Assembly: GCA_002709235.1 (NCBI GenBank)
Contig: PAQI01000012.1
Location: 70,521 to 134,520, forward strand
Reading direction: 5' to 3'
From: Hirschia sp.
GTDB taxonomy: Bacteria; Pseudomonadota; Alphaproteobacteria; Caulobacterales; Hyphomonadaceae
DNA length: 64,000 nt
Shown here: positions 18,121 through 26,996 of the stretch, in pieces
How positions within the stretch are numbered: the stretch's first letter is position 1
Layout of the letters: the number at the start of each line of letters is the position of its first letter
Position numbers and translations under genes: made by a program
Notes under the pieces: model-generated
What the model saw: the letters and a program-made list of their open reading frames with translations, nothing else
The model's database searches: none
What the model was told of the DNA's origin: nothing

Positions 18121-18351
18121 TTGAATAATGCTGTCGCCGCACTCAAGGTCGATAGCGCGGAACTGCGTGAATGGAAACGAACCGATATTGCTTTCAAACA
18201 GCGTTTTTCAGCATTGCACCGTGCCGAAGCTGCTAACTGCATTCTGGTATTGGAAGAGGCAGGCAAGACAGTTGATGAAGCATTCCGTGCTTATGCTGAA
18301 GGGCGTCCAGCTCCTAAGCGCACGCAGCGTCCAAAAAAACGACGCAAGTAA
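18121..18351 (+). CDS. C-terminal part of the HTH gene in another frame, or small basic protein
   Basis: About 76 aa from a TTG without a ribosome site; coding-like text may begin further left, at about 18094. It reads NNAVAALKVDSAELREWKRTDIAFKQRFSALHRAEAA.. with a basic Pro/Lys/Arg tail, a pattern seen in small-terminase-like or HTH proteins (a helix followed by a Trp-containing recognition helix). It is most simply the missing C-terminus of the 17600 gene after a frameshift. A separate coupled gene is the alternative. Confidence 0.4.
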   Translation: MNNAVAALKVDSAELREWKRTDIAFKQRFSALHRAEAANCILVLEEAGKTVDEAFRAYAEGRPAPKRTQRPKKRRK

Positions 18352-18641
18352 AACCAGCACAATCCGCCTCACCAAAAGCACTTAACCGCCTTCGGGAGAA
18401 CTGTTAAATGGCTGGCTTTTGAGACCGATCATTGGACCCGATTTTCACTTAGAAGCTCAACCTTTCATTTAACAGAATGGCCCATAGCGTTTCCGTCTAT
18501 TACTTCGTGAGAACAAAATATATATGCCGAATATGCGCATATATTCTTCATATTATAAGTATTGATAAGTTTACATAAGTTCTCATTACGCCCCAAAACT
18601 GCTATATAAACCATACTATACTTATTTTGGTGGAAACGCAC

Positions 18642-19214
18642 ATGTTTGGGATTGAGAAGAAAAGGTTTGAAGCTGACGAGGTTTCGGCGGAAATCAACAG
18701 CCTTCAGAACCGCTTAAGCGCATTGTCCGATCAGGCAGACGCTACAATCACTGCCGGTGATTTTGGTGAACTTCAGCGCATCGAAGCTGAGAAGGTTTCG
18801 ATCAGTGAAAAGCTTGGTGTGCTCGACACTGTATTGGTCAAGGTTCGGGAACGAGACCTGCAAGAGCGGCAAGAGGCTGAGGCGAAAGAACGCGCAAAGC
18901 AAATAGCAAGCGCCCAAAAGGTAGCGAAAAAGCTTGTCGCGAGTGCGGCGAAAGTCGATTTCGCGCTGAAGACGCTCAACGCGGCATTCTCTGAACTCGA
19001 AGGCTGCACAACCAATTACCAGCAGGCGCTTCAGCGCGCTGGCCTACAGGATCATGCACGCCTGCGAAACGGTTTGGCTTATGCTTGCAAGCGCGGCTTC
19101 TATTCCAGCGCTCCCGGTCTCGCTAAGCTCGTAGGGGCTGAATACGTCCGATCAGCCAGACGTGAGAATCTGGAAAATGCGCTCTCTTCTTTGATCATAG
19201 ATGAGGTGAAGTGA
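18642..19214 (+). CDS. coiled-coil protein of the element A small-protein operon
   Basis: About 190 aa from the ATG at 18642, which has GGTGGA seven bases upstream. Residues about 8-120 are a long charged coiled coil rich in Glu, Lys, Ala and Gln; the rest is helical. No family recognised. First gene of an operon of five genes joined by overlaps. An AT-rich upstream region with the inverted pair ATATATGC/GCATATAT (18519-18544 area) may hold its promoter and an operator. Confidence 0.7.
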   Translation: MFGIEKKRFEADEVSAEINSLQNRLSALSDQADATITAGDFGELQRIEAEKVSISEKLGVLDTVLVKVRERDLQERQEAEAKERAKQIASAQKVAKKLVASAAKVDFALKTLNAAFSELEGCTTNYQQALQRAGLQDHARLRNGLAYACKRGFYSSAPGLAKLVGAEYVRSARRENLENALSSLIIDEVK

Positions 19215-19699
19215 TGCACACTGAACAGACCCTTACCTCGCAACATCGCCCCTACCTGCAAGCCCGGCATGATGAGCTGCTTCAACAGCTGGAAGGTGAT
19301 TTCCATCTGATGGACATGATCCGCACAAAGGCTGATCAGCAAATACTCTCAGCTGATGCTACGGATATTGCCAGAACGAATGCAAGCGCGTTGATCCAAT
19401 ACGCTCATCGGCTGGACGCAGCAGCCAGCGCCTTAGAGGCCGCGCTCAATCAGTTCCTCATCGCAGAAGCCGCATTCACCGATAGCGCTCACGCCGCGAA
19501 GGTAGAGGACGCTGACAGTGTTCATAGCGCGCTTTGGTCAATCGTCAGCGCCGCAACGCTACGCAAGATGCCTCAGCTATCAAAGTTCTTCGATGTTCCG
19601 CCGCTTTCGCGCAGGCGACAGAAGACCTTTGCAGAGGCGATTGCAGTTCACCTTCCCGAAGCCCTGACCACGGAAAGCAGTTCCGATGGAATTCGATGA
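19214..19699 (+). CDS. helical small protein, element A operon
   Basis: 161 aa, almost wholly alpha-helical with Ala- and Gln-rich stretches (DELLQQLEGDFHLMDMIRTKADQQI; ASALIQYAHRLDAAASALEAAL). No family recognised. Its ATG overlaps the preceding stop (TGATG), so it is translationally coupled. The coupled layout suggests that the operon's products work together. Confidence 0.65.
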   Translation: MHTEQTLTSQHRPYLQARHDELLQQLEGDFHLMDMIRTKADQQILSADATDIARTNASALIQYAHRLDAAASALEAALNQFLIAEAAFTDSAHAAKVEDADSVHSALWSIVSAATLRKMPQLSKFFDVPPLSRRRQKTFAEAIAVHLPEALTTESSSDGIR

Positions 19700-19814
19700 A
19701 ATGGATTTCGATCAGGCGCTAAAGGGCCTCGAAACAGACAGTCAAAACACATGGGGATGTGACCCCGACTTTAATGAACTCGATCAGGAAAATGATTATG
19801 ACGACTATCAATGA
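19686..19814 (+). CDS. 42-residue acidic protein
   Basis: MEFDEMDFDQALKGLETDSQ.. rich in Asp and Glu, ending DYDDYQ. It starts 14 bases before the end of the preceding gene and ends 17 bases into the next, as the other genes of this operon also overlap. The strong acidity over its full length resembles DNA-mimic inhibitors, but this rests only on composition. Confidence 0.5.
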   Translation: MEFDEMDFDQALKGLETDSQNTWGCDPDFNELDQENDYDDYQ

Positions 19815-20184
19815 AAAAGAGCTGCAAATCGCCGCCGAAAAAGCGGAAGCTCGCTTGGAAAACAAACGTGAGGCTCAATCAAAAGCTTCAGAACTTAAAG
19901 CATGCGCTGCTGAAGTGGATAACCTTCTGTCTCACGTCCAATCTGAATTTGAACGTTACATCCGCCTCAATTCAGAACTGGCTGAAATCACAAAGAAAGC
20001 TGATGTGCAAGGCGCAGACCGAAATGAACGGGAGCGTCACCGGATTGTGACCGGAATGCTCCACATGAAAGCACCGCTTCTATCCCACCTCGCTTTGCTG
20101 CCAGCTCCCCCGGAACGTTATGTGCGCTCACTTGGCGCAGCGACAGACCTCTACATGCCTGCCGAACTGCAAGAGGGCGCGTAA
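19798..20184 (+). CDS. coiled-coil small protein, element A operon
   Basis: About 128 aa. The ATG at 19798 has AGGA upstream; other in-frame starts at 19759 and 19792 are possible. Residues 5-75 form a charged coiled coil (KELQIAAEKAEARLENKREAQSKASELKA), followed by a Pro-containing tail. No family recognised. It lies one base before the next gene. Confidence 0.65.
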   Translation: MTTINEKELQIAAEKAEARLENKREAQSKASELKACAAEVDNLLSHVQSEFERYIRLNSELAEITKKADVQGADRNERERHRIVTGMLHMKAPLLSHLALLPAPPERYVRSLGAATDLYMPAELQEGA

Positions 20185-20185
20185 C

Positions 20186-20566
20186 ATGGCTGCACTACCA
20201 AAGAAGAAACGTGTCATGCGTTCACTGAAGATTGGTGAGATATCCGCCGTTGACGTTCCTGCCAATGAACATGCGACCGCGCCACTGATGAAGTCAGCTC
20301 ATGGGGCTGAAGGGCTCTCTATCGCCAAGACCCGCGAAGCCTACAGCAAGCAAGCCAATGAAGCCGCGACGATGCGCGCCGAATGTGAAGCGATGTATGA
20401 GAAGCGGGTGGCGACAATCGAAGTGAACGAAAAGTGCTCTCGCTCCGACGCATATGGCAAAGCCGCATCCGATGCTTTCGCTATTCAATGTTACGAACTC
20501 GCTGAGCGATGCCGAGACCGTGAAGCAGCCGCGCGCGAATTGTTGATGCGTCTGGGAGACGTTTAA
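20186..20566 (+). CDS. phage-like protein with an ISAVDVPANEHA motif
   Basis: 126 aa. Near the N-terminus SLKIGEISAVDVPANEHA matches the E-x-S-x-V-D-x-P-A-N signature found in phage prohead-protease and XkdF-like head proteins. The rest is helical and unrelated to a full protease, with no catalytic His/Ser pair seen. It is the last gene of the operon and is followed by a hairpin (TTGTCGGG/CCCGACAA, 20573-20598). The motif suggests a contact with capsid components, which would fit a satellite acting on a phage's head, but this is inference. Confidence 0.65.
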   Translation: MAALPKKKRVMRSLKIGEISAVDVPANEHATAPLMKSAHGAEGLSIAKTREAYSKQANEAATMRAECEAMYEKRVATIEVNEKCSRSDAYGKAASDAFAIQCYELAERCRDREAAARELLMRLGDV

Positions 20567-20677
20567 CAGGGTTTGTCGGGTTTTGTTCGGCCCGACAAGC
20601 GTAAGGCGGTGTAGGTTTCTGACATGACCGAACCGCCAAAATCCTCGCTGATAGCCTTGCGGCGGGGTTGTTCAAGT

Positions 20678-20718
20678 GCGCTGAGGTCCAGTATTCTCGA
20701 CCTCAGCGCGCATTTTGA
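20678..20718 (+). terminator. terminator of the small-protein operon
   Basis: GCGCTGAGGTC and GACCTCAGCGC form a perfect 11-bp stem with a 10-base loop, followed by GCATTTTGATT. It isolates the downstream SIR2-STAND gene. Confidence 0.7.
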
Positions 20719-20742
20719 TTCAACTTACTTGGGATTTTTTCT

Positions 20743-23148
20743 ATGACAATTGACTTAAACGTTCTTTGTCGAAGAACGAATCCTGAGCAAACGGTGTTGT
20801 TGTTCGGCTCGGGTGCATCGGTGCCATCCGGCGCACCAACAAGTGTCCAACTGGTCGCCGAGCTTGCAAGTCACTTTGCGATTGATGGCGGCGAAACACT
20901 CGACCTCGCAGACATTACCACAATCATTGATTCTCGAAGTCAACGCCGAGAACTAATTGAATTTATTAGTAATAGGCTATCAAGGCTTGAGCCCACACGA
21001 GGACTTCTTTCACTTCCTCAATTTGAATGGGCAGCCTTATTTACAACCAACTACGACGAACTCATAGAGAAGACCTATCGTAGATTCAAAACGCCCCTAA
21101 ATTGTTATTCTTCAAATTTCGATTTTAAGGCCAGCAAAGATAACCAGAGTACGTCCCTATATAAGCTTCATGGAACTATCAACCAAGACACATCCCTTGG
21201 CCATCAGTGCAGAATGATTCTAACAGGCAGGGATTATGATTTATCAAGTGAATATCGAGAAGTATTGTACGCAAGGCTTTCTGATCATTTACTGTCTAAG
21301 GACGCGATAATTATCGGTCAGTCGCTCTCTGACCCTGACTTAAAGTTGCTCGTAGACGCAGCGTTGCGCGCGAAACAACGTTCCGGAGCGCCCGGCAACA
21401 TTACGATTCTCGCCTACAATGCCGACAACAATCAATCAATAATATATGAATCGAGAGGATTGGATGTTTCCTTTGGCGGGATTGACGACTTCTTCAATGA
21501 AATGAATTCGTATCTTCCCGAGCAAGCACTACTTCCGGGAATCACAAACGATCCTCTTGATCGAGCCAAAGGCTTACATCCCACAACAATTGATGTTGGT
21601 AATGCTGTCGCGCAACAAACTGGCAATCTGGCGCGAATGTTTAATGGAGGGGCCGCAAGCTACGCCGACATTGGCCGGAGATGGACCTTTGACCGCGACT
21701 TTTCCGACAGAATTGAATCGCAAATAGCTGCTTCAGATGCACCAAAAAATGCATGCGTACTCGGTTCAGCAGGAACAGGAAAGACAACCGGTATTCGGAA
21801 AACCTTAGCGCGTTTATCTTCCAGACAAATACACTGTTGGGAACACGTAAAAGATTTTGACCTGAACCCAAGTGCATGGATTTCGGTTGACGATGAACTG
21901 CGAAAAAGAAAGGAAGTTGGCGTCCTCTTTGTTGACGACGCTCATGTTGAAATAAACAACCTTAACAATTTAATCGAAACTATTTGTGGAAAAGAAGGTT
22001 CGGGTCTGAAGCTAATACTTGCATCGAGTAGACCGAATTGGAATCCGAGACTGAAAACGCCTGCCCTTCACAGAAACAGCAATACTTATGAAATTTCTTC
22101 ACTCTCAAACCGAGAGATCGATAAACTATTAGACTTACTTGATAATTCTAACGATATTTCTCGCTTGGTAGAACAAAGTTTTCTTGGATTTAGTCGGGCA
22201 CAGCGGCACACACGTCTTACAGACCGTTGTCACGCAGACATGTTTGTCTGTCTCAAAAACATTTTCGGCTCAGACTCATTTGATCATATCATTCTGCGAG
22301 AGTATGCGGAACTTAATCAAGATTACCAAGAGGCGTACCGGCGAATAGCGAGTATGGAGGCAGCCGGTGTGAGAGTGCACCGGCAGTTGGTACTTAGAAC
22401 GGTGAGCATTTCCGCGGATCAAGTTGTGCGCTTCCTCGAAGACATGGATGGCATTATCGAAGAACGCACAGTGAGTGAAAGAGATGGCGTCTACACGTGG
22501 AATATTCGCCATGAAGTTATCGCCGAAATAATTTCACGTCACAAAACGCCAAACGAAGATGACCTTTACACTCTTCTTGAAAGTACAATTTCAAATCTCA
22601 ATCCCACCTATGGCATTGAGCTAAAATCAATGGACGAGATTTGCAGCTACGGTCGAGGAATAAGCAAAATAGGAGACAGGCAAAAGCAAAACATCTTGCT
22701 TCGTCAGATGATCTCTCTTGCTCCCTTGAGACGGGTGCCAAGGCACAGACTAATCACCAACCTCATTGAACTTGGTGATTACGAGAATGCGAGTTCTGAA
22801 ATACGGCTTTTTGAAAACGAACTGCGAATTGATGGACCTGTGCACCGATATAAAATCAAGCTTCTTTTGGAGCGAGCGCGCCACGTCGAAGGTCTAATGG
22901 ATGAAGATAGGGCTGCAATTGTTGGGGAGGCGGCACAGCTTGCAAAAGCAGGAATCGAGCGCTTCAGTGAAGATAAAAACATGTACGATATTTTCCTTAG
23001 GTCCGGTGTGGATTCTTATAAATACACAGCCAGCCTCGATTTATTCGATCAGGCACTAATTGCCGCACGAGAAGCCCACGAGCACAATCTTGACCCAGAG
23101 CTTCAGCGTGTGATTTCGAAATACGAACGGATCGCACAGCGATTTTGA
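20743..23148 (+). CDS. SIR2-STAND NTPase, probable single-gene anti-phage defence protein
   Basis: 801 aa. Residues about 15-250 are a SIR2-type NAD-binding domain: GSGAS (22-26), FTTNYDELIE with Asn103 and Asp105, LHG with the catalytic-type His143, and IIIGQSLSDPD (189-199). Residues about 310-560 are a P-loop NTPase of STAND type: Walker A GSAGTGKTT (341-349), Walker B VLFVDDAH (394-401) and a following ASSRP sensor-like strand. The remaining 240 residues are helical repeats, suitable as a sensor. In known SIR2-STAND defence proteins (Avs5-type) phage recognition leads to NAD+ depletion and abortive infection. The gene is more AT-rich than its neighbours and stands alone between a terminator and a recombinase gene, the usual position of cargo. 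The trigger is unknown. Confidence 0.85.
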   Translation: MTIDLNVLCRRTNPEQTVLLFGSGASVPSGAPTSVQLVAELASHFAIDGGETLDLADITTIIDSRSQRRELIEFISNRLSRLEPTRGLLSLPQFEWAALFTTNYDELIEKTYRRFKTPLNCYSSNFDFKASKDNQSTSLYKLHGTINQDTSLGHQCRMILTGRDYDLSSEYREVLYARLSDHLLSKDAIIIGQSLSDPDLKLLVDAALRAKQRSGAPGNITILAYNADNNQSIIYESRGLDVSFGGIDDFFNEMNSYLPEQALLPGITNDPLDRAKGLHPTTIDVGNAVAQQTGNLARMFNGGAASYADIGRRWTFDRDFSDRIESQIAASDAPKNACVLGSAGTGKTTGIRKTLARLSSRQIHCWEHVKDFDLNPSAWISVDDELRKRKEVGVLFVDDAHVEINNLNNLIETICGKEGSGLKLILASSRPNWNPRLKTPALHRNSNTYEISSLSNREIDKLLDLLDNSNDISRLVEQSFLGFSRAQRHTRLTDRCHADMFVCLKNIFGSDSFDHIILREYAELNQDYQEAYRRIASMEAAGVRVHRQLVLRTVSISADQVVRFLEDMDGIIEERTVSERDGVYTWNIRHEVIAEIISRHKTPNEDDLYTLLESTISNLNPTYGIELKSMDEICSYGRGISKIGDRQKQNILLRQMISLAPLRRVPRHRLITNLIELGDYENASSEIRLFENELRIDGPVHRYKIKLLLERARHVEGLMDEDRAAIVGEAAQLAKAGIERFSEDKNMYDIFLRSGVDSYKYTASLDLFDQALIAAREAHEHNLDPELQRVISKYERIAQRF

Positions 23149-23288
23149 GTGCCGAACACTATCGACAATTCTGTTAAGAGTCTTTCGAGTCACAGTTCAA
23201 CAAATTCAACTTGTTAACCGAACAAAACGCTTAAGCGGTAAACATTTCTCGGGCAGGCTGTTCAACATCAAAGTTGGAGGTTTGCGAG

Positions 23289-23876
23289 ATGTCAGACGGC
23301 GAAATGCGTCTCTATGATGCGGAGGGCAAGCGGCTGTACCTGAACGCCGAAGAACGAGCGGCCTTCTTGTCAGCCGCCCGTAAGCAGCCGCCTGAAGTTT
23401 TGGCGTTGTGTGAGGTTCTACACTGGACGGGTTGTCGTGCGTCTGAACCGTTGGAAGTGACAGCAGAACGCATAGACCTGAATGGAGCGATAGTCTTTCG
23501 CTCTCTCAAAAAGCGCCGCCCCGATGCATTCCGCTCGGTTCCTATTCCGCCTTCATTGGTCGATGGCTTGGAACGCACATTCAGCATTCGTCAGCGCCAA
23601 CGGAGCCGCAAATTACGATCAGAACCGCTTTGGCCGATCAGCCGCGTTCGCGTCTGGCAAATCGTCACGGGCGTTATGAAGGATGCGGGCATTTTGGAAG
23701 GCCCGCATCGCGTACCAAAGGGCCTGCGTCACGGCTTTTGCATTCACGCCATCGCCAGCGGCGTTCCCGTTACAAGCGTCCAGAAATGGGCTGGACACGC
23801 CCAACTCTCAACCACAGCAATTTATGTTGATGCTCAAGGCGCTGAAGCGCGCGATCTTGCTTCGCGGATGTGGTGA
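23289..23876 (+). CDS. short tyrosine recombinase (catalytic domain only)
   Basis: 195 aa; the ATG has GGAGG eight bases upstream. It lacks the usual N-terminal core-binding domain. Catalytic residues: Arg50 in TGCRASEPLE, a Lys in LKKRR, Arg147 in KGLRHGF (the usual first His of H-x-x-R is Lys), His170 in GHAQLSTT and Tyr179. Related short recombinases are common in proteobacterial accessory DNA. It sits beside the SIR2 gene rather than at an element end, so it may have served entry of the cargo segment. Upstream, GTTAACCG and CGGTAAAC (23213-23245) flank the palindrome CGCTTAAGCG, a possible recombination site. Confidence 0.8.
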   Translation: MSDGEMRLYDAEGKRLYLNAEERAAFLSAARKQPPEVLALCEVLHWTGCRASEPLEVTAERIDLNGAIVFRSLKKRRPDAFRSVPIPPSLVDGLERTFSIRQRQRSRKLRSEPLWPISRVRVWQIVTGVMKDAGILEGPHRVPKGLRHGFCIHAIASGVPVTSVQKWAGHAQLSTTAIYVDAQGAEARDLASRMW

Positions 23877-24413
23877 TTATTCCTTATTAAACAACTCAAG
23901 AGCCTCCTCTGCGGCAGTAATTGTCCTCGTACTCTCCCTACCGCTCATTTCACCGACACTCGCGCCGTCAACACCGGGTATTCCAATGCTGACGCCTGTT
24001 TCGGCCAACGTTTCCACTACCTTGTAAGGGGCTTCAAATTCGTTGGACACTCCAGCATTTGAACGAAGTAGCTTCAAAACCTCATCAACGTGTGAGTCAT
24101 AAGCTTCTTTGTTAGGATAGTAGGTGATTTTTTGGTTCAACGAAGCGCCCGGAATATCCAATCGTTTGGTGTGCGTTTCTTGTGGTGAAGCTTCCCACAA
24201 TGAGGAAGCAACTACCAAAAATCCTCCCATAAGCGATTGAATACAAAACCGATTTACATCACGAACCCGAGCCATTGTGTGATTCCAATACATTTGGGAC
24301 AAATTTAATCGTTCACATCTTGTTAATAACTCTGCTAAGCTGAATGCACGCTTAACATTGAACTCTACACAAGCTTGCTCATAGAGTTCTATTTCGAGCA
24401 ATGAGGGGGACAT
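23877..24413 (-). CDS. hypothetical protein divergent from the collar-domain gene
   Basis: 178 aa, no family recognised. Helical N-terminal half with several Cys residues, Gly/Ser/Thr-rich C-terminal third. Its stop abuts the recombinase stop. If it starts at 24413, only four bases separate it from the divergent start at 24418, and no ribosome site precedes it; an internal start such as the ATG at 24293 (MYWNHTMARV) may be the true one. Confidence 0.5.
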   Translation of the reverse strand: MSPSLLEIELYEQACVEFNVKRAFSLAELLTRCERLNLSQMYWNHTMARVRDVNRFCIQSLMGGFLVVASSLWEASPQETHTKRLDIPGASLNQKITYYPNKEAYDSHVDEVLKLLRSNAGVSNEFEAPYKVVETLAETGVSIGIPGVDGASVGEMSGRESTRTITAAEEALELFNKE

Positions 24414-24417
24414 TAAT

Positions 24418-25536
24418 ATGAAATTTCGAATTCTGATTCTTCTTGCTGGCTTGCTCAGTACCGGATTAGCGAGCGCTCAAGAACAATGTTTGGGATTGAT
24501 AGAGCTTTCCAAATTAACATCTTCTCAAGTGAAAGATGAAGAAAGCTTTTTTGCATTGGCGAATAACTACTGCGAAGAAAATGAACGAAGAAGAACAAAT
24601 TCCAGCATTGGTTCAGCCGGTTTAAGCTACGGGCCTTTTTCTGCTTCTGGATCAAAGGCTAACGCAAGTGACAGCTTGGATCATTCCTCTGTTTGTCATG
24701 CCGAGAAGAAAGACGAGGCTTCAAAAGGGGCTTATAGGTCTTATGTACAAACTATAGCTCCCGGAGCATATGCAGCCTATGAGGCCTGCATCTCTCAAGC
24801 TGAACGCGGTTTCTATGTCTCAGTGCAACCGGTGCAAGTACTTGAACATGAATTCAGCATTCCGATTTCACTCAGAAAGTCCACAACCAACGAAAAAGCA
24901 ATTTTTAATTTTTGGTTTTCCAACGGAATTGATTGCGATTGGGATGGACCAACTGAGGTCACGGAAAGTAAAAATAAAGTTATATTTCCCCAGAACGGTA
25001 CCGGGCGTCTTGTCTGTTCACGAACAGACTCAAGCGAGAAAGGATTAATTCAGATTGTGAGGGAGGATGTTAACAACGATGCGAGCATTAATGTACCTTG
25101 GTCTGCTTTTCTTGAGGGGCAGCCAGTAGATGAGCTTGCTCGCTTCCAAAAACGTCTTTCAAACATTGAAAACAAGCTTGTCCCAGCAGGTACAATTGCG
25201 GCTTTTGCAAACGATGACTGTCCTGCGGGTTGGTCTCCACTACCTCAATCGGCTGGTCGGGTTCTAATTGGGGCTGGACAAGGGAACGGTCTAACAAACA
25301 GGGAGATTGGACAAACAGGCGGACGTGAGAAGGTTGCAATAAGTGTGGAAGAAATGCCTTCCCATAGCCATGAAATGACGGGCCTCTATCACCGCGAAGC
25401 TCAAGGCAGTTCGACAAATCGTGTGAATCACGATGTCAATCGCAGTGCTGGGTGGAGAACAAGCAATACTGGCGGCGGACAGGCTCATGAGAATATGCCC
25501 CCTTATTTGGTAATGAATTACTGCATTGCAGATTGA
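24418..25536 (+). CDS. secreted protein with C-terminal phage tail-collar domain
   Basis: 372 aa. A Sec signal peptide (MKFRILILLAGLLSTGLASAQ) is followed by about 220 residues of unknown, Cys-containing sequence, then a short helix (LARFQKRLSNIENKL). The tail-collar domain has VPAGTIAAFANDDCPAGWSPLP, GRVLIGAG, GGREKVAISVEEMPSHSHEM and the closing HENMPPYLVMNYCI. Collar domains occur at the tips of phage tail fibres; with an export signal the protein would be displayed or released by the host cell. GAGGGGGAC provides the ribosome site. It abuts the convergent integrase gene. Role unknown; adhesion or a block to phage adsorption are guesses. Confidence 0.75.
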   Translation: MKFRILILLAGLLSTGLASAQEQCLGLIELSKLTSSQVKDEESFFALANNYCEENERRRTNSSIGSAGLSYGPFSASGSKANASDSLDHSSVCHAEKKDEASKGAYRSYVQTIAPGAYAAYEACISQAERGFYVSVQPVQVLEHEFSIPISLRKSTTNEKAIFNFWFSNGIDCDWDGPTEVTESKNKVIFPQNGTGRLVCSRTDSSEKGLIQIVREDVNNDASINVPWSAFLEGQPVDELARFQKRLSNIENKLVPAGTIAAFANDDCPAGWSPLPQSAGRVLIGAGQGNGLTNREIGQTGGREKVAISVEEMPSHSHEMTGLYHREAQGSSTNRVNHDVNRSAGWRTSNTGGGQAHENMPPYLVMNYCIAD

Positions 25537-26949
25537 TCATAACGCATTCACGTTAAAAGCATTTTTGACTAATTCTGCCAGACGCGCCAAACGCTCATCG
25601 CTGATAGTATCCGAGCCATATACCCGATCATGCACGTCTTTGATTGAATGGCCTGACAGCCAGCGTGAATCTTCAGGCGATGCATCCAACTCCCTGAACC
25701 GTTGAATCATCCGGTGACGCGTTGAATAGAGCGATTGCTTATTCGGGATCAGGTCAGGGATCGCGGGCTTAAGATATTTGTTGTTCAGAAGCGTGCTGAG
25801 GCTCGCGCCGTTAAACGGCCTATCCGCTCGATAAGGCAGATGATTAGCCAGTCGCAAGGCATCCCCAATCAGCGGCGCGTATCGCATCACACGGCCCTCT
25901 TTCATTTTTCTCACGCTATTGTTTCTGACCACGACATGGGGCGTTTGGTGATCCAGCACTATGTCAGCTTCTTCAAGCCCTCCCGCCTCAGCCGGTCCAA
26001 GCGTGGAAGTCAGGCACAACCACATGATCGCAATGTTGCGCAAACTGGCGCGCTTGCCGTTCGTCGTTTCACCAGTTTCCATCCTTCGAAGGTGCTCAGC
26101 GAGCTTCCTCACTTGCTCTTCGGTAAGTGGGAGCTTTGCGCCTTTTTCGTTCCGTTCGCCCGGGATCGGAATATCGGTAAACAAATCATAAGGTTTGGGC
26201 TTTTGGCTTTCCCGCCAATATCGGTTGATCACACCTGATAGAGCGCCCTGCCGTCTTCGTATAGAAGAGTGAGCGTAGTTCAACTCGTCCGCCATGTGAC
26301 GGTACCAGTCGCGAATGTTGTCGCGCGTCAGGTCCGCTATCCCCACGTTACCGATGACTTCGACAAGTGTTTCAACTGATGGACGCCGGTGCTTGTCCCG
26401 ATCCATTTTATGGCGGCGCTCATCCTCTTTCAGTACGTCGAGCAGTAGCGTTTTGCCGCGAATAACTGCCAGCTCTTCGACAGAAGCGTGTTTCTGCCAA
26501 ATCGTCTCCTGAAGCGCCCTGTCTGCATGGATGACATCAAACCCGTAGTCAGCGTGAACACGCGCATCTATCCGGGCCATCACTTCGCCAGCTTCAAAGC
26601 TGCGTGCGCCGTAACCCATCCGATAGAATTCCAGTGCGTCGTCTATCTGAACATCGCTGAGTGCAGGTTGAGACATTTCTGTAACAACGTCCGACTGGGA
26701 AGCAGCCTCTGCCAGCTTTTGAGCTTTTCGGGCGTTCGCAATGGCGCGATCATAAGCAGCGCCTTCGCGTTCGGCCATTAGCGCCGCCTGCATTGCAGAG
26801 ATTTTGGTCAAGCGGCCAAGCGTTGCTGTCCATTCTCGTTTAAGAGGCTTCCCTTTTCGGAACACTTCGCCTCTCAAATCCTCTGGAATCGTCCTGCGAT
26901 AAAACCAAGACCCGTTTCGTTCAGAGAGATTTTTCACGTCTATTTTCAT
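25537..26949 (-). CDS. tyrosine integrase of element A
   Basis: 470 aa. The N-terminal part (ERNGSWFYRRTIPEDLR) is the arm-binding segment of integrases with a DUF6538-like start. Residues 190-255 form the core-binding domain and 270-460 the catalytic domain. STRHRM (Arg411), GHSIKDVHDRVYG (His434) and the nucleophile Tyr444 are clear. The first catalytic Arg, expected in the TG-x-R-x-x-E motif, is Gly318 in TLGPAEAGGL. The gene lies next to the right attachment site, as expected. No repressor gene is adjacent. Confidence 0.9.
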   Translation of the reverse strand: MKIDVKNLSERNGSWFYRRTIPEDLRGEVFRKGKPLKREWTATLGRLTKISAMQAALMAEREGAAYDRAIANARKAQKLAEAASQSDVVTEMSQPALSDVQIDDALEFYRMGYGARSFEAGEVMARIDARVHADYGFDVIHADRALQETIWQKHASVEELAVIRGKTLLLDVLKEDERRHKMDRDKHRRPSVETLVEVIGNVGIADLTRDNIRDWYRHMADELNYAHSSIRRRQGALSGVINRYWRESQKPKPYDLFTDIPIPGERNEKGAKLPLTEEQVRKLAEHLRRMETGETTNGKRASLRNIAIMWLCLTSTLGPAEAGGLEEADIVLDHQTPHVVVRNNSVRKMKEGRVMRYAPLIGDALRLANHLPYRADRPFNGASLSTLLNNKYLKPAIPDLIPNKQSLYSTRHRMIQRFRELDASPEDSRWLSGHSIKDVHDRVYGSDTISDERLARLAELVKNAFNVNAL

Positions 26950-26996
26950 GTCCGAGACAGCTCAGACACCCCCAAAACCCGCATTCCGAAATTTTT

